Below are positions 55,801 through 61,480 of a stretch of 64,000 bases of DNA, one piece after another. The first letter of the stretch is position 1, and every line of letters begins with the position of its first letter. Made by a program: the position numbers and the translations under genes. Below the pieces are notes generated by a model. That model searched no databases and had not been told where the DNA came from. It saw only the letters and a program-made list of their open reading frames with translations. This DNA comes from Lagopus muta (lineage: Eukaryota; Chordata; Aves; Galliformes; Phasianidae), in contig NC_064436.1 in the NCBI RefSeq assembly GCF_023343835.1, forward strand, positions 56,705,883 to 56,769,882. Direction: 5' to 3'.

Positions 55801-58292
55801 ATATAATACCATCATCCATTTACATGTCTTGGAAGCCATACTGTACATAGTGCATCTTATAGTTAACATGTTTTTTCTTGGTGTATTTATTTTATTACAG
55901 TATGGAAAATGGTAATAATGGTTATCATAAAGAGCATTTATATGGTATACACAATCCTGTTATTACAAGGTAAACCAAGTCTGAAACTGCATGTTTCCAT
56001 GTGTCCTTGCCTAATCTACTGTATTAATCACCTCTCCAATTTTCTGCATGTTTTCAAGTGAATCACTTACTTCTCCACTTTTTTTTTTGCATGGTTACTC
56101 CCTATAGAAAATGCTGTTTGATTTATATTTCTCAAATACTCTGGAAGTAACAGCAGATTTTGTAATGATTTCCAATGATTTAACAAATGAGTTGCCTACA
56201 CTTGAACTTACAGTCCATATAATGAGGTATTTATCTAGTATAGTGGGTGGTCATAAATTAGTAAGTGTATTAAAATACTTCAGTAGGAATATAGAGTGGT
56301 AGGGCGGGATGCATTCTTGCTCCTGAGTCTTTTTTTTAATCTTCTGCTACAAAGACCTGTAGCAAATACATCTTTTTATATATTACCTTCAACAGAAAGG
56401 GGTGCAAATTTACAAACTGATTAATTTCACATATTCTTCCTGTGCAATGCATGGAACACAAAGCCAGATTGTATAAAATCAGCTTTTTCTCCTGATCATT
56501 CAAAATTCTAATGAGGAGCAGTAGAGGCCCTGCAGATAAACATAATGTTTAATTGCTCATTTGCTCTGTCACCAGAATAAGCCTGTTTATATTATGGTTT
56601 TTTAGATGATGTGGTAAAGAGCTTTTGCAGGATATGCAGAAGACATGAGCAGATAAAATGGATGTTTCTGCATGGGTAGAACTAGCGTGATTTCACGAAA
56701 CAAGAAATTCAAGTTATATTTAAAAGGCAGGAGATTTGGGTTCTTTGCTGGCTCTGCAACACTGGTGCTTTAAAATCTTAGCTAGGTGTGAGACACACCA
56801 TTCCTGTACAGATAACATAGGGCATCCCACAGCTTTAATACTAGGGTTTGCAAGATACCCGAGTTGCTTAAGGAAGGGTCTAATCTGTGATTAAAATCTG
56901 TAGCTCACTGTGCCTTAATTTACAACACAGTGATTGATTTTCAATAGGTTGAGTGTAGGTTGAGTGTTGGCAGACAAATCGGATAGCATTGTTCTTTTAG
57001 TAATGGTTAAAAAAGCTGATGGTTTGGAACACTTGCCAGATTTTATGGCTGCTTCAGTTGTATATTATTGTTTATTAGAACTGTATTCTGCAGTAATTAT
57101 TTAGTGACCAAATTTAGATTCCACATTAACTTGTGTGGATGTATTTTTATATAACTGGTTATCGTGATTTTAATGTTCAGGATTGTCACAGCCTGTACTG
57201 TACTTTAAGGACTACCTAAATAAACCTACAGAGTGTCTAATTAAAAACTAGTCTCTACTGGCACATCTAAGAGCTCCATTTTGACTTTTCATATTTTACA
57301 TAAGAGGAAACTAATAATTGCTCAGGCTTTAGAAGTCCCTTTCTGATCTTTGAATCTTTAACATGACTGTTAATAACCTTGGAGTTTAGAGCACAATATT
57401 TCATGATATTTCAGTGATTGATGAATAGTTTAAGACAGTGTCCCTGAATAAGCTGAATATTAACATAAATTAATCTTTTAAACCCACTAGTTCAATTCTG
57501 TCTTCCTTTTACTAAATTTTAATAGAGTTATTCAAAGCTGGCTTCCATTATACAATGTAAGAATTGAGTTTGAACCAGTACTTTAACTCAGATCATTTGA
57601 AAAGTGACTGTATTAGATACGTGCTTTGTGTTTCTCAGTCCAGGGTTCCCATACAAGAGAGTCTAGTTCTTCATTTTTGTTTGAGCAAACCATTTGCCTT
57701 TATGCTGTCCTTGCTTTTTCTCAGTTCCTGCAAATGATTTCAGACACTCTGGGAAAGATGAGTTTAATAAAATCTATGTACACCTGTACTTTTGCAGATG
57801 TGAACAATCCTAAGTAGATTTTGTTCTTGGAAATCATCTGAATTGGTTTGCTGGAAAGATCCGAATATCTTTCTTCATAGAAGGGATATGTAAATACAAG
57901 ATTGAGATCCATATGAAATATGTTTACATTTGTATAAGTATCTCACATAGGTATATTTGTGAAAGATATAAATAACCTCAAATTCAGGCACCATTTTTGT
58001 GAGAGCAGAATTGGAGGCTGGATTGGTCTGTTCAGAGGAAGTCAGTGGTGTTGAATTGGTAATGGAAGCACTTCTCTCTAAAATAGATGTAAGAGGAAAG
58101 GTTGGTTGAAAACTATAAATCTGTTTTCTCTTGAATAAGTGGTTAAGTTTGTGATTGGTTTGTGCCAACTGAGCCTGTCTCACTTTACAGCCAGACATGG
58201 TACTTCTGTTCTACTGTTTGTGGGCAAGAGAAATTTATGGGTTTGATTTGTGTTTGTTTGTTTTCTTGTGTAGCTCTGTGGAACAGTGGTAA
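7150..58292 (+). CDS. PROM1: Prominin-1 (CD133), complete gene, 26 coding exons, 868 aa
   Basis: Prominin-1 is a cholesterol-binding, five-span glycoprotein of plasma-membrane protrusions, needed for photoreceptor disc formation. I joined exons by splice sites and phase; each junction keeps the frame, and the result is 868 aa (human 865). Visible parts are a signal peptide (about 1-19), TM1 (about 108-130), a Cys-rich cytoplasmic loop ([11 protein letters not shown], 130-140), TM2 (about 159-179), extracellular loop 2 (about 180-434), TM3 (436-460), TM4 (487-509), loop 3 (about 511-793), TM5 (about 796-817) and a tail of about 50 residues. Roughly fifteen N-X-S/T sequons lie in the two large loops. 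The tail keeps Tyr830 (DVYDD) and Tyr854 (HLYGIH), equivalent to the human Src/Fyn sites Y828 and Y852. All introns are GT-AG except intron 5, which is GC-AG. The CDS is split, so the span given is mostly intron. Confidence 0.96.
9277..9304. repeat. Homopolymer run of 28 T
   Basis: Poly(T) run in intron 2. It could be the tail of a minus-strand retrocopy, but I see no recognisable body beside it. Confidence 0.85.
13846..13887. repeat. (GA)n microsatellite
   Basis: About 42 bases of GA repeat with two interruptions, lying about 20 bases before the 3' end of an antisense CR1 copy. Confidence 0.95.
13906..14187 (-). repeat. CR1 LINE 3' fragment, antisense to PROM1
   Basis: It begins with 'atagaatcacagaa', the reverse complement of the CR1 3' end. 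It continues with 'ttgaacacctccagggatg' and 'gggcagcctgtgccaatg', and ends near 'ctatcactgctttcctggga'. Truncated and diverged. Confidence 0.9.
16545..16760 (-). repeat. Old CR1 LINE fragment, antisense
   Basis: It matches the more 5' portion of the usual CR1 3' segment in reverse: 'ctgttctgggctgaacagatc', then 'acccttcctcattttcgtagccct', then 'gtacccaaaactgcac'. It lacks the terminal repeat and is more diverged than its neighbours, so both ends are approximate. Confidence 0.75.
18613..18950 (-). repeat. CR1 LINE 3' fragment, antisense
   Basis: It starts with 'tcacagaatcattaaggctgg' and runs through 'cttgaacacctccagggac', 'ctgggcagcctgtgcaa' and 'ggccattacctctcatccta' to a region rich in ctcccc. 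This is one of the better preserved copies in the window. Its minus-strand translation is a broken reading frame. Confidence 0.92.
19530..19651. repeat. Two small CR1 3' ends meeting in opposite orientation
   Basis: Bases about 19530-19606 resemble a sense CR1 end ('ctgagccaggggtttgact', 'gatttccaggggtc'). Bases 19607-19651 read as an antisense CR1 end ('tcatagaatggcttaggctg', then 'aagggacctt'). Both are short and old, so limits are approximate. Confidence 0.6.
21523..21581 (+). CDS. PROM1: PROM1 exon 3
   Basis: Exon of 59 nt with acceptor tattttcag and donor aaag|gtaaat. It completes codon 74 and encodes [20 protein letters not shown], matching human DTLRKFLQKAYESKIDYDK in the first extracellular segment. 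It ends at phase 0, which lets the next exon be used or skipped. Confidence 0.93.
21582..24550 (+). other. PROM1: PROM1 intron 3
   Basis: Nearly 3 kb. I see no identified repeat family, coding sequence or RNA gene. It ends in a T-rich tract and acceptor acttccacag before the 27-nt microexon. Confidence 0.55.
24551..24577 (+). CDS. PROM1: PROM1 exon 4, 27-nt microexon
   Basis: Nine codons, PENVVLTLQ, between acceptor ttccacag and donor cag|gtaaag, phase 0 on both sides. They match human PETVILGLK, the nine-residue segment whose inclusion separates the two best known human CD133 splice forms (AC133-1 and AC133-2). The same choice is therefore possible here: 868 or 859 residues. Confidence 0.93.
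24578..26070 (+). other. PROM1: PROM1 intron 4
   Basis: About 1.5 kb. It holds a GC-richer stretch (about 25205-25380) of unknown nature followed by a (TTCC)n repeat at 25390-25429. The rest has no recognised feature. Confidence 0.55.
25390..25429. repeat. (TTCC)n microsatellite
   Basis: About 40 bases of slightly imperfect ttcc repeat inside intron 4. Confidence 0.93.
26071..26276 (+). CDS. PROM1: PROM1 exon 5: TM1, Cys-rich loop, start of TM2; GC donor
   Basis: Residues 103-170 plus two bases of codon 171. It encodes TM1 (about 108-130), the CxCxCxCC loop and GGEMHQRQK, which is almost identical to human, then the first half of TM2 ([12 protein letters not shown]). The donor is aag|gcaagt, a GC donor. 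Only this cut, joined to the acceptor at 31918, gives LIISVGVL in register with human IIISIGIF. Confidence 0.93.
31159..31184. repeat. (AAAAC)n simple repeat
   Basis: About five units of aaaac in intron 5. Confidence 0.85.
31481..31529. repeat. Short AT-rich tandem repeat
   Basis: The unit 'tgtaaaatattcaa' recurs with small changes across about 49 bases. Confidence 0.8.
31919..32039 (+). CDS. PROM1: PROM1 exon 6
   Basis: It completes codon 171 and encodes 172-211: the second half of TM2 ([11 protein letters not shown]) and the start of the large extracellular loop, with [16 protein letters not shown] matching human DSNFKDLRTLLNETPE. The NDT sequon at 207 aligns with human NET. Donor gcg|gtaaag. 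Confidence 0.93.
32040..34145 (+). other. PROM1: PROM1 intron 6
   Basis: About 2.1 kb with no recognised repeat or gene; T-rich near its acceptor. Confidence 0.55.
34146..34209 (+). CDS. PROM1: PROM1 exon 7
   Basis: Residues 212-232 plus one base: [21 protein letters not shown]. The segment QYNTTKDKA is identical to human and holds a conserved sequon (N221). Donor ata|gtaagt. Confidence 0.95.
34210..36309 (+). other. PROM1: PROM1 intron 7
   Basis: About 2.1 kb of unique-looking sequence with no recognised element. Confidence 0.55.
36310..36399 (+). CDS. PROM1: PROM1 exon 8
   Basis: Residues 233-262 plus one base ([20 protein letters not shown] and onward to TMAG). It aligns with the human helical segment NSINSVLGGGILDRLRP; this part of the loop is poorly conserved. 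Acceptor ctgcag, donor gag|gtaaaa. Confidence 0.88.
36400..37736 (+). other. PROM1: PROM1 intron 8
   Basis: About 1.3 kb, containing a 20-A run at 37105-37124. Nothing else is recognised. Confidence 0.55.
37737..37954 (+). CDS. PROM1: PROM1 exon 9
   Basis: Residues 263-335. It starts with [12 protein letters not shown], near-identical to human [12 protein letters not shown], and continues as a helix-rich part of loop 2 with Cys307 and Cys317 aligned to the human pair in DPLC and SETC. Sequons lie at 273, 291, 304 and 332. The open frame runs past the donor (ggg|gtaaga), so the true exon is shorter than the frame. Confidence 0.94.
37955..39563 (+). other. PROM1: PROM1 introns 9 and 10 with exon 10 between
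   Basis: Intron 9 (37955-38374) and intron 10 (38450-39563) flank exon 10. Neither contains a repeat or RNA that I can identify. Confidence 0.5.
38375..38449 (+). CDS. PROM1: PROM1 exon 10
   Basis: Residues 336-360: [20 protein letters not shown] and on to SLVQK. It matches human [20 protein letters not shown] then GLVQQ. Phase 0 at both ends, 75 nt. Acceptor tttcctag, donor aag|gtatgt. Confidence 0.93.
39564..39627 (+). CDS. PROM1: PROM1 exon 11
   Basis: Residues 361-381 plus one base: [20 protein letters not shown] plus S. It aligns with human [20 protein letters not shown]. Two sequons (N366, N374) are visible; the second sits where human has Arg373, a retinal disease position. Confidence 0.92.
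39628..41510 (+). other. PROM1: PROM1 intron 11
   Basis: About 1.9 kb. It contains one sense CR1 3' end (40694-40800) and an AAAC-rich stretch near 40010-40035. Confidence 0.6.
40694..40800 (+). repeat. CR1 LINE 3' end, sense to PROM1
   Basis: It has the CR1 terminal layout 'tctagtgattgtcaactctg', then 'gatgatcattatggtcc', ending in the typical tandem 'attctgtgattctatgattc'. Only the last ~100 bases of the element are recognisable. Confidence 0.88.
41511..41670 (+). CDS. PROM1: PROM1 exon 12
   Basis: Residues 382-434 plus two bases. It begins [20 protein letters not shown] and ends VVEQYDFY just before TM3, matching human [20 protein letters not shown] and TLEEYDSY. Sequons at 393 and 396. 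Confidence 0.95.
41671..43205 (+). other. PROM1: PROM1 intron 12
   Basis: About 1.5 kb with no recognised repeat, coding segment or RNA. Confidence 0.5.
43206..43358 (+). CDS. PROM1: PROM1 exon 13: TM3 and second cytoplasmic loop
   Basis: Residues 435-485 plus two bases. TM3 is [20 protein letters not shown]. It is followed by [20 protein letters not shown] and [10 protein letters not shown], nearly identical to human. Donor atggc|gtgagt. Confidence 0.97.
43359..44205 (+). other. PROM1: PROM1 intron 13
   Basis: About 850 bases, T-rich patches, no recognised feature. Confidence 0.5.
44206..44329 (+). CDS. PROM1: PROM1 exon 14: TM4
   Basis: Residues 486-527. TM4 is [20 protein letters not shown], then [19 protein letters not shown], matching human GANVEKLICEPYTSKELFR. 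The Cys in CEP is kept. Acceptor tttttcag, donor aag|gtgaaa. Confidence 0.97.
44754..44857 (+). CDS. PROM1: PROM1 exon 15
   Basis: Residues 528-561 plus two bases: [20 protein letters not shown] and on through NLTFEKVY. Human has [20 protein letters not shown] and LTFEQVY. It begins the third extracellular loop; sequon at N554. Intron 14 (44330-44753) before it and intron 15 (44858-45269) after it show nothing. Confidence 0.96.
45270..45354 (+). CDS. PROM1: PROM1 exon 16
   Basis: Residues 562-590: [20 protein letters not shown], then INEFLNISM. Human has [20 protein letters not shown] and ISEHLNI. It keeps the Cys of SDCK. Donor atg|gtaagt. Confidence 0.95.
45355..46174 (+). other. PROM1: PROM1 intron 16
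   Basis: About 820 bases with a TA/CA/GT repeat at 45777-45835 that forms an imperfect palindrome. No other element. Confidence 0.55.
45777..45835. repeat. TA and CA/GT simple repeat
   Basis: Runs of ta, then ca, then gt, then gtata in one block; the cacacac and gtgtgt arms are complementary. Confidence 0.88.
46175..46321 (+). CDS. PROM1: PROM1 exon 17
   Basis: Residues 591-639, phase 0 at both ends. It begins [20 protein letters not shown] and ends [10 protein letters not shown], aligning with human [20 protein letters not shown] and MNYDSYLAQ. Human Cys in AACGID is replaced by Ser (SSSGIE). Sequons at 605 and 622. Confidence 0.93.
46578..46649 (+). CDS. PROM1: PROM1 exon 18
   Basis: Residues 640-663: [20 protein letters not shown] then ADQL. 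Human has AGVNLLSFAYDLEAKANSL. Donor ctg|gtaagt. Intron 17 before it (46322-46577) is short and featureless. Confidence 0.94.
46650..49767 (+). other. PROM1: PROM1 intron 18
   Basis: About 3.1 kb. It contains a small perfect hairpin (47081-47095), a direct duplication of about 23 bases (49098-49144) and a doubled ttaaagtaac (about 49474-49496). No gene or large repeat is recognised. Confidence 0.55.
49098..49144. repeat. Direct tandem duplication, unit about 23 bp
   Basis: The unit gtgatttcaccatgaaaata(aat) occurs twice in a row with one inserted G in the second copy. Confidence 0.9.
49768..49860 (+). CDS. PROM1: PROM1 exon 19
   Basis: Residues 664-694, phase 0 at both ends. It reads [20 protein letters not shown], then [11 protein letters not shown]; human has [20 protein letters not shown] and QQRVLPIEQSL. 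Acceptor tttgcag, donor atg|gtaaaa. Confidence 0.95.
49861..51013 (+). other. PROM1: PROM1 intron 19, with a candidate microexon
   Basis: About 1.15 kb. It holds short homopolymers (T near 50078-50089, A near 50494-50514) and, at 50604-50621, a candidate 18-nt exon described separately. Confidence 0.6.
50604..50621 (+). CDS. PROM1: Candidate facultative 18-nt microexon of PROM1 (KYVKAR)
   Basis: Bases aaatatgttaaagctagg are bounded upstream by gactgtcaag, with a strong pyrimidine tract at about 50562-50585, and downstream by a consensus-quality donor (agg|gtaagt). The exon on each side is phase 0, and 18 nt would insert six codons, KYVKAR, in frame between M694 and S695 of the third extracellular loop. 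This is inference from splice signals. I recall, without being able to check, that mammalian Prom1 has a small photoreceptor-enriched exon in this part of the gene. If not real, it is a chance donor. Confidence 0.5.
51014..51067 (+). CDS. PROM1: PROM1 exon 20
   Basis: Residues 695-712: [18 protein letters not shown], matching human STLYQSVKILQRTGNGLL. 54 nt, phase 0 at both ends. Acceptor ctctctaatag, donor atg|gtaagc. Confidence 0.94.
51068..52641 (+). other. PROM1: PROM1 intron 20
   Basis: About 1.6 kb, no recognised repeat or gene. Confidence 0.5.
52642..52722 (+). CDS. PROM1: PROM1 exon 21
   Basis: Residues 713-739: [20 protein letters not shown] then ASLVIVQ. Human has [20 protein letters not shown] then SSVIIE. 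The sequon NNAS aligns with human NNTS. Phase 0 at both ends. Confidence 0.92.
52806..52874 (+). CDS. PROM1: PROM1 exon 22
   Basis: Residues 740-762: [20 protein letters not shown] then KES. Human has [20 protein letters not shown]. The preceding intron (52723-52805) is only 83 bases, the shortest in the gene. Confidence 0.96.
52875..53409 (+). other. PROM1: PROM1 intron 22
   Basis: About 535 bases, nothing recognised. Confidence 0.5.
53410..53502 (+). CDS. PROM1: PROM1 exon 23
   Basis: Residues 763-793: [20 protein letters not shown] then [11 protein letters not shown]. Human has [20 protein letters not shown] and VFLCSYIIDPL. Both Cys are kept, and the segment ends just outside TM5. Confidence 0.96.
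53503..54730 (+). other. PROM1: PROM1 intron 23
   Basis: About 1.2 kb, A/T-rich with an aaaataaaat patch near 54280-54310. Nothing else is recognised. Confidence 0.5.
54731..54846 (+). CDS. PROM1: PROM1 exon 24: TM5 and start of cytoplasmic tail
   Basis: Residues 794-831 plus two bases. TM5 lies within [20 protein letters not shown], followed by [16 protein letters not shown], almost identical to human KLAKYYRRMDSEDVYD. Tyr830 aligns with the human Src/Fyn target Y828. Donor atga|gtaagt. Confidence 0.97.
54847..55524 (+). other. PROM1: PROM1 intron 24
   Basis: About 680 bases, nothing recognised. A 79-codon open frame at 55257-55496 has no prominin similarity and no donor at its end. Confidence 0.5.
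55525..55548 (+). CDS. PROM1: PROM1 exon 25, 24-nt tail exon
   Basis: It completes Asp832 and encodes VETIPLE plus two bases, matching human DVETIPMK. Acceptor tttttag, donor aa|gtaaga. It is 24 nt with equal phases at both ends, so it can be skipped without breaking the frame. Confidence 0.93.
55901..55969 (+). CDS. PROM1: PROM1 exon 26, 69-nt tail exon
   Basis: Residues 840-862 plus two bases: [20 protein letters not shown] then VIT. Human has [20 protein letters not shown] then VMT. It carries Tyr854 (human Y852). Its length is a multiple of three with equal phases, so it is another in-frame cassette. Reading on into the intron gives Arg then a stop at once. The intron before it (55549-55900) shows nothing. 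Confidence 0.96.
55970..58273 (+). other. PROM1: PROM1 intron 26
   Basis: About 2.3 kb, AT-rich, with no identified repeat or conserved coding sequence. Confidence 0.5.
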
Positions 58293-58314
58293 CAGAAACT
58301 GGAATCATAAAGGG
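58274..58314 (+). CDS. PROM1: PROM1 exon 27: last codons and stop
   Basis: Acceptor cttgtgtag; the first base completes Ser863, then SVEQW and a stop at 58290-58292. Human ends SPSQH from the same point, so the last residues are not conserved and this exon rests on splice signals, phase and matching length. The donor ggg|gtaagc lies 22 bases after the stop, too close to trigger nonsense-mediated decay by the usual 50-base rule. Confidence 0.7.
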
Positions 58315-58763
58315 GTAAGCAAAAAGCTTTTAGAGTGAATTCTAGACCTACTACTGCTTTCATATTTTTTTATGAAAACTGTTCTGTTTTCTTTAGCATT
58401 AATGCTGCAAGTTAAAAATAATTTTTCAAAAACTACTGAACCATATTCGTGTCTGTATGAAAATCTGTGCCTTCATTCTTGTTGAATTACAGTATAATTC
58501 TGTCAAATTTTCCTGAATTGTATTTTGTATTTGTGGTTGTTTGCAGGCTACAGAAATGAGGCTCAAGATTCTTCTATGGGAATATATTTATATTCTTCCA
58601 AGTGCACTGGCATTTGCAATCGTCTTCAAAATACTGAGCCACTTGTTTTGTGAGACCTGTACTGTAAATCACAAATGTACTATTGAATGTTATGCCATAA
58701 GCTACTGTACAGGATATTTTGTGACCAGGGCACTGCCTCTCAAATACCACTGTTCAAGGCTTG

Positions 58764-58836
58764 AATTATTATATTATTATTATCTTTTTTTTTTTTTCTT
58801 TTTTTTTTTTTTTTACTTTTTTTTACATATAGCTTT
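58764..58836. repeat. T-rich low-complexity stretch
   Basis: An att-type repeat followed by long T runs broken by single c or a, within the predicted PROM1 3' UTR. Confidence 0.9.
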
Positions 58837-59973
58837 CTATCTTGCATCACAGGATATAAATTAATTAGATTAACTGACTTTGCTTAGCAGTTTTCTGACA
58901 GCTGGTCAAATTCTTATCTTAAATTGTTGAGATGTGTTAAATACGGTACAGACACGTTTACATAAAAATACATTTTGTATACAGAGACTTTTGTATATAT
59001 GTTTTTCTTAAAACATGTAAGTGTTTAGTTAAGATTTTAATATTGTATAGTATGTTTCACAAATGAATTTACCAGCATGATCAGTGTTGCTATTTGGTGC
59101 TCTTGAATGACCACTTTGGACTAAATTTTAAGTGTGTAATGGGATGCACAGTGTCTCTTTGTGTCTCTGAAAAGGTCAGTTGCATTTCTGTTTTCTCCCT
59201 TTTTTTAAATTATTATTTAATGTTCAGTGATTTTTGCAGTATAGACCTAAAAGGGAGATGTTTGGTTTGAAACTGTATTTGGGTGGGAGGGCTGGGAGTG
59301 TGCGTAATGCTTCATGCAGCAAAAAGCTAAGCTTTCTGGAGTTCAGTAGTATTCAAAAAGAGCATGAAAGATGTCATAATGTTGGTGATTTTTAGAATGC
59401 TTTACATCCTGTCTCCCTTTTCCTCATTTGTACCCACTTCTTTAACATCCTTAATAGCACCACTGTTCAACTGTACCTCTTGCAGAGGCCAGTGATAGTA
59501 ATTTGTCTCACAATTTCCAAATATGATTTCCAACGTTGAAGTTCAGGCATTTAGCAACTGGAGTTAATGTTTCTACTGTTAGACTTACTGCCTTGAATTT
59601 AGGCATACGAGTGTGTTGCTGAATTAGTTAACAGCAGAATTCATCAAAAGGGCCACAAGTGTTTATCTTACTAGTGTAAAACTTACAGTGTGTGAAATAA
59701 TTGGGCATACTGATCTCCAGTAGTGTTTCTTAATAGGTCAGTATTCACTGGCTTGAAGTATGTATAATCCTGAAAATCATTCACTTAACTATTAAAAAAA
59801 TGCTGACAAGTCAACCAATCTTTAATCTGCAATAACCTTATTTTTTTATTTTTAGGTCATAAACTGAAGCATTTCTAATTGACAGTATGTAGCATAATGT
59901 GTATATGTAATGTTCAGAACTGTAGATTTTTAAAAGCTTCTATTTTTAATTTGAGATGTTCCCAGTTCATTTA

Positions 59974-59979
59974 AATAAA
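59974..59979 (+). terminator. PROM1: PROM1 polyadenylation signal AATAAA
   Basis: Canonical hexamer in an A-rich context with a T/GT-rich downstream stretch (gatgtttgattctcgcttg). It is the first good signal after the terminal exon acceptor followed by such an element. Confidence 0.75.
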
Positions 59980-60000
59980 AGATAATTTGCTTAACTAGCT

Positions 60001-60310
60001 GATGTTTGATTCTCGCTTGTTTTGTCACGTAAATATTTCAGAATATTTGCAATTAGTTAAAAAAAAGATGTTTTTTAAGATTTTTACCTCAGTAACAAAT
60101 TTTTGATGTGCATTTTACTTTTTGTGGAGACTTCATCTCATGTAAGAAAGAAGACCAAGGATGGGAGCAGGAAAGACTGAAAGAACGTCGACCTTGTGTG
60201 AGGGAGCTTCTAATTTCTGCAAATGATGTGATTTATGCAGAGATGTAGGACTCAAGCTAATGAGCTGTGGGGGATACTTATCCTGCAATAATACTTATCC
60301 TTATCTTACT
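60001..60310. other. Intergenic, PROM1 to CR1 element
   Basis: About 300 bases between the PROM1 polyadenylation site and the CR1 copy; nothing recognised. Confidence 0.5.
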
Positions 60311-61015
60311 CATAGAATCACAGAATGGCTGGGGTTGGAATGGACCTCAAAGATCATTTAATTCCATCCCACCCCCCAGCTCAGGCTGCACAAGGCCCCG
60401 TCCAACCTGGTTTTGAACACCTCCAGGGATGGGGCATTTACAACTTTTGTGGGTAGCCTGCTCTATTGCCTTACTACCCTCTAAGCAAAAAAATAGTCAC
60501 TGTCTGCACATTTAAAAAGTCAGTCTTCTTCCAATTTATAAGCTCTCTTCCAGTACTAGAAGGCCACAACGAGGTCTCGCTGGAGGTTTCTCTTCCCCAG
60601 GCTGCACAAGCCCACGTATCTCAGCCTTTATTCAGAGGAGATGTTCTCCAACCCTCTGAGCATCCTCTGGACCTGCTCCAACAGCACTGTGTCCTTCTTG
60701 TGCCAGAGGCCCCAGGCCTAGACACAGTGCTGCACTCAGGGTCTCCTAAGGGCAGAACAGAGAGAGACAATCCCCTCCCTCTTCCTGCTGGCTACACTCC
60801 TGTTGATGCAGCCCAAGATACTTTGCCCTTCTGGGCTGCAAGTGCACTTTGCTGGCTCAGGTCCAACTTTTGGCCATCACGACCACCCCAAGACCTTCTG
60901 AGCAGGGCTGCTGTCAGTGAGCTCTTCTGCCAGTCTGTAGCCATATCTGGGATGGCCGCAAACCAAGTGCAACACCTTACACTTGGCCTGCTTGAGTCTC
61001 ATTAGATTCACATGT
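60311..61015 (-). repeat. Long CR1 LINE 3' fragment, antisense, between PROM1 and FGFBP2
   Basis: Starts with 'catagaatcacagaatggct' and continues through the whole usual CR1 3' segment in reverse, including 'gaacacctccagggatgggg', 'ctccaaccctctgagcatcc' and 'gtgcaacaccttacacttgg'. At about 700 bases it is the longest CR1 copy in the window. Its + strand has a 179-codon open frame by chance. Confidence 0.94.
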
Positions 61016-61397
61016 ACATAATCATCCAGAGGTAGCTGCATAGATTGTTTTGGCACTTTTATCTTTTTTACTTCAAAATTGCATTACAAGTCCTGTCTTG
61101 AAGATAGCTGTAAAGCAGCTGGAGAATGGAAAAGTCCTGTTCAAAATCAGATATGACATGTTCATTCTGGATAGGAATGTGCTTCTCAGTTATACAACTA
61201 TCGTTCTGTATTTAACTGCATTTACAAGATTTGTCTTGTTACCTTCATGAGAGTTCACAGCTTATTCGACACTTCCTCAGGCTATAAATTATGGGTGCAT
61301 GCCTACTGAAGGGTGATTTATTATTTAAATAAATATTAAAAAAAAATTACATCCATCCCACATGTAGCTGGAAAGAGGCTTCTTTGTGCACCAAGCC
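61016..61397. other. Proximal upstream region of FGFBP2
   Basis: About 380 bases, AT-rich (attatttaaataaatatt near 61320). A TTTAAA at 61398-61403 just after this region could act as a TATA-like element. Confidence 0.45.
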
Positions 61398-61403
61398 TTT
61401 AAA
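61398..61403 (+). promoter_or_regulatory. FGFBP2: Possible TATA-like box of FGFBP2
   Basis: TTTAAA lies about 80 bases before the start codon; a transcript starting about 30 bases further on would have a leader of about 50 bases. Supported by position only. Confidence 0.3.
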
Positions 61404-61480
61404 TTGAGAGCAGCCGGGTACTTACTACTACCACTTTTTCAGATCATTTTGCTGAAGGATCGCAGTCAGTTCCACTTGCC

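Larger units (their letters stand above)
58547..60000 (+). other. PROM1: PROM1 terminal exon, 3' UTR
   Basis: Acceptor tttgcag at 58546, then non-coding sequence with a T-rich stretch (58764-58836), up to an AATAAA at 59974 followed by GT-rich sequence. If exon 27 is skipped, the frame would enter here as RLQK then stop, an alternative C-terminus. The end is estimated at 15-25 bases after the signal. Confidence 0.7.

Noticed and set aside
58541..58864. 107-codon + frame at the start of the PROM1 terminal exon
   Set aside because: It begins at the splice acceptor in a frame not used by PROM1 and ends in a poly(T)-derived Phe run. It is best explained as 3' UTR.
60466..61005. 179-codon open frame on the + strand
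   Set aside because: It lies wholly inside an antisense CR1 copy and reads the wrong strand of that element, so it is a chance frame.
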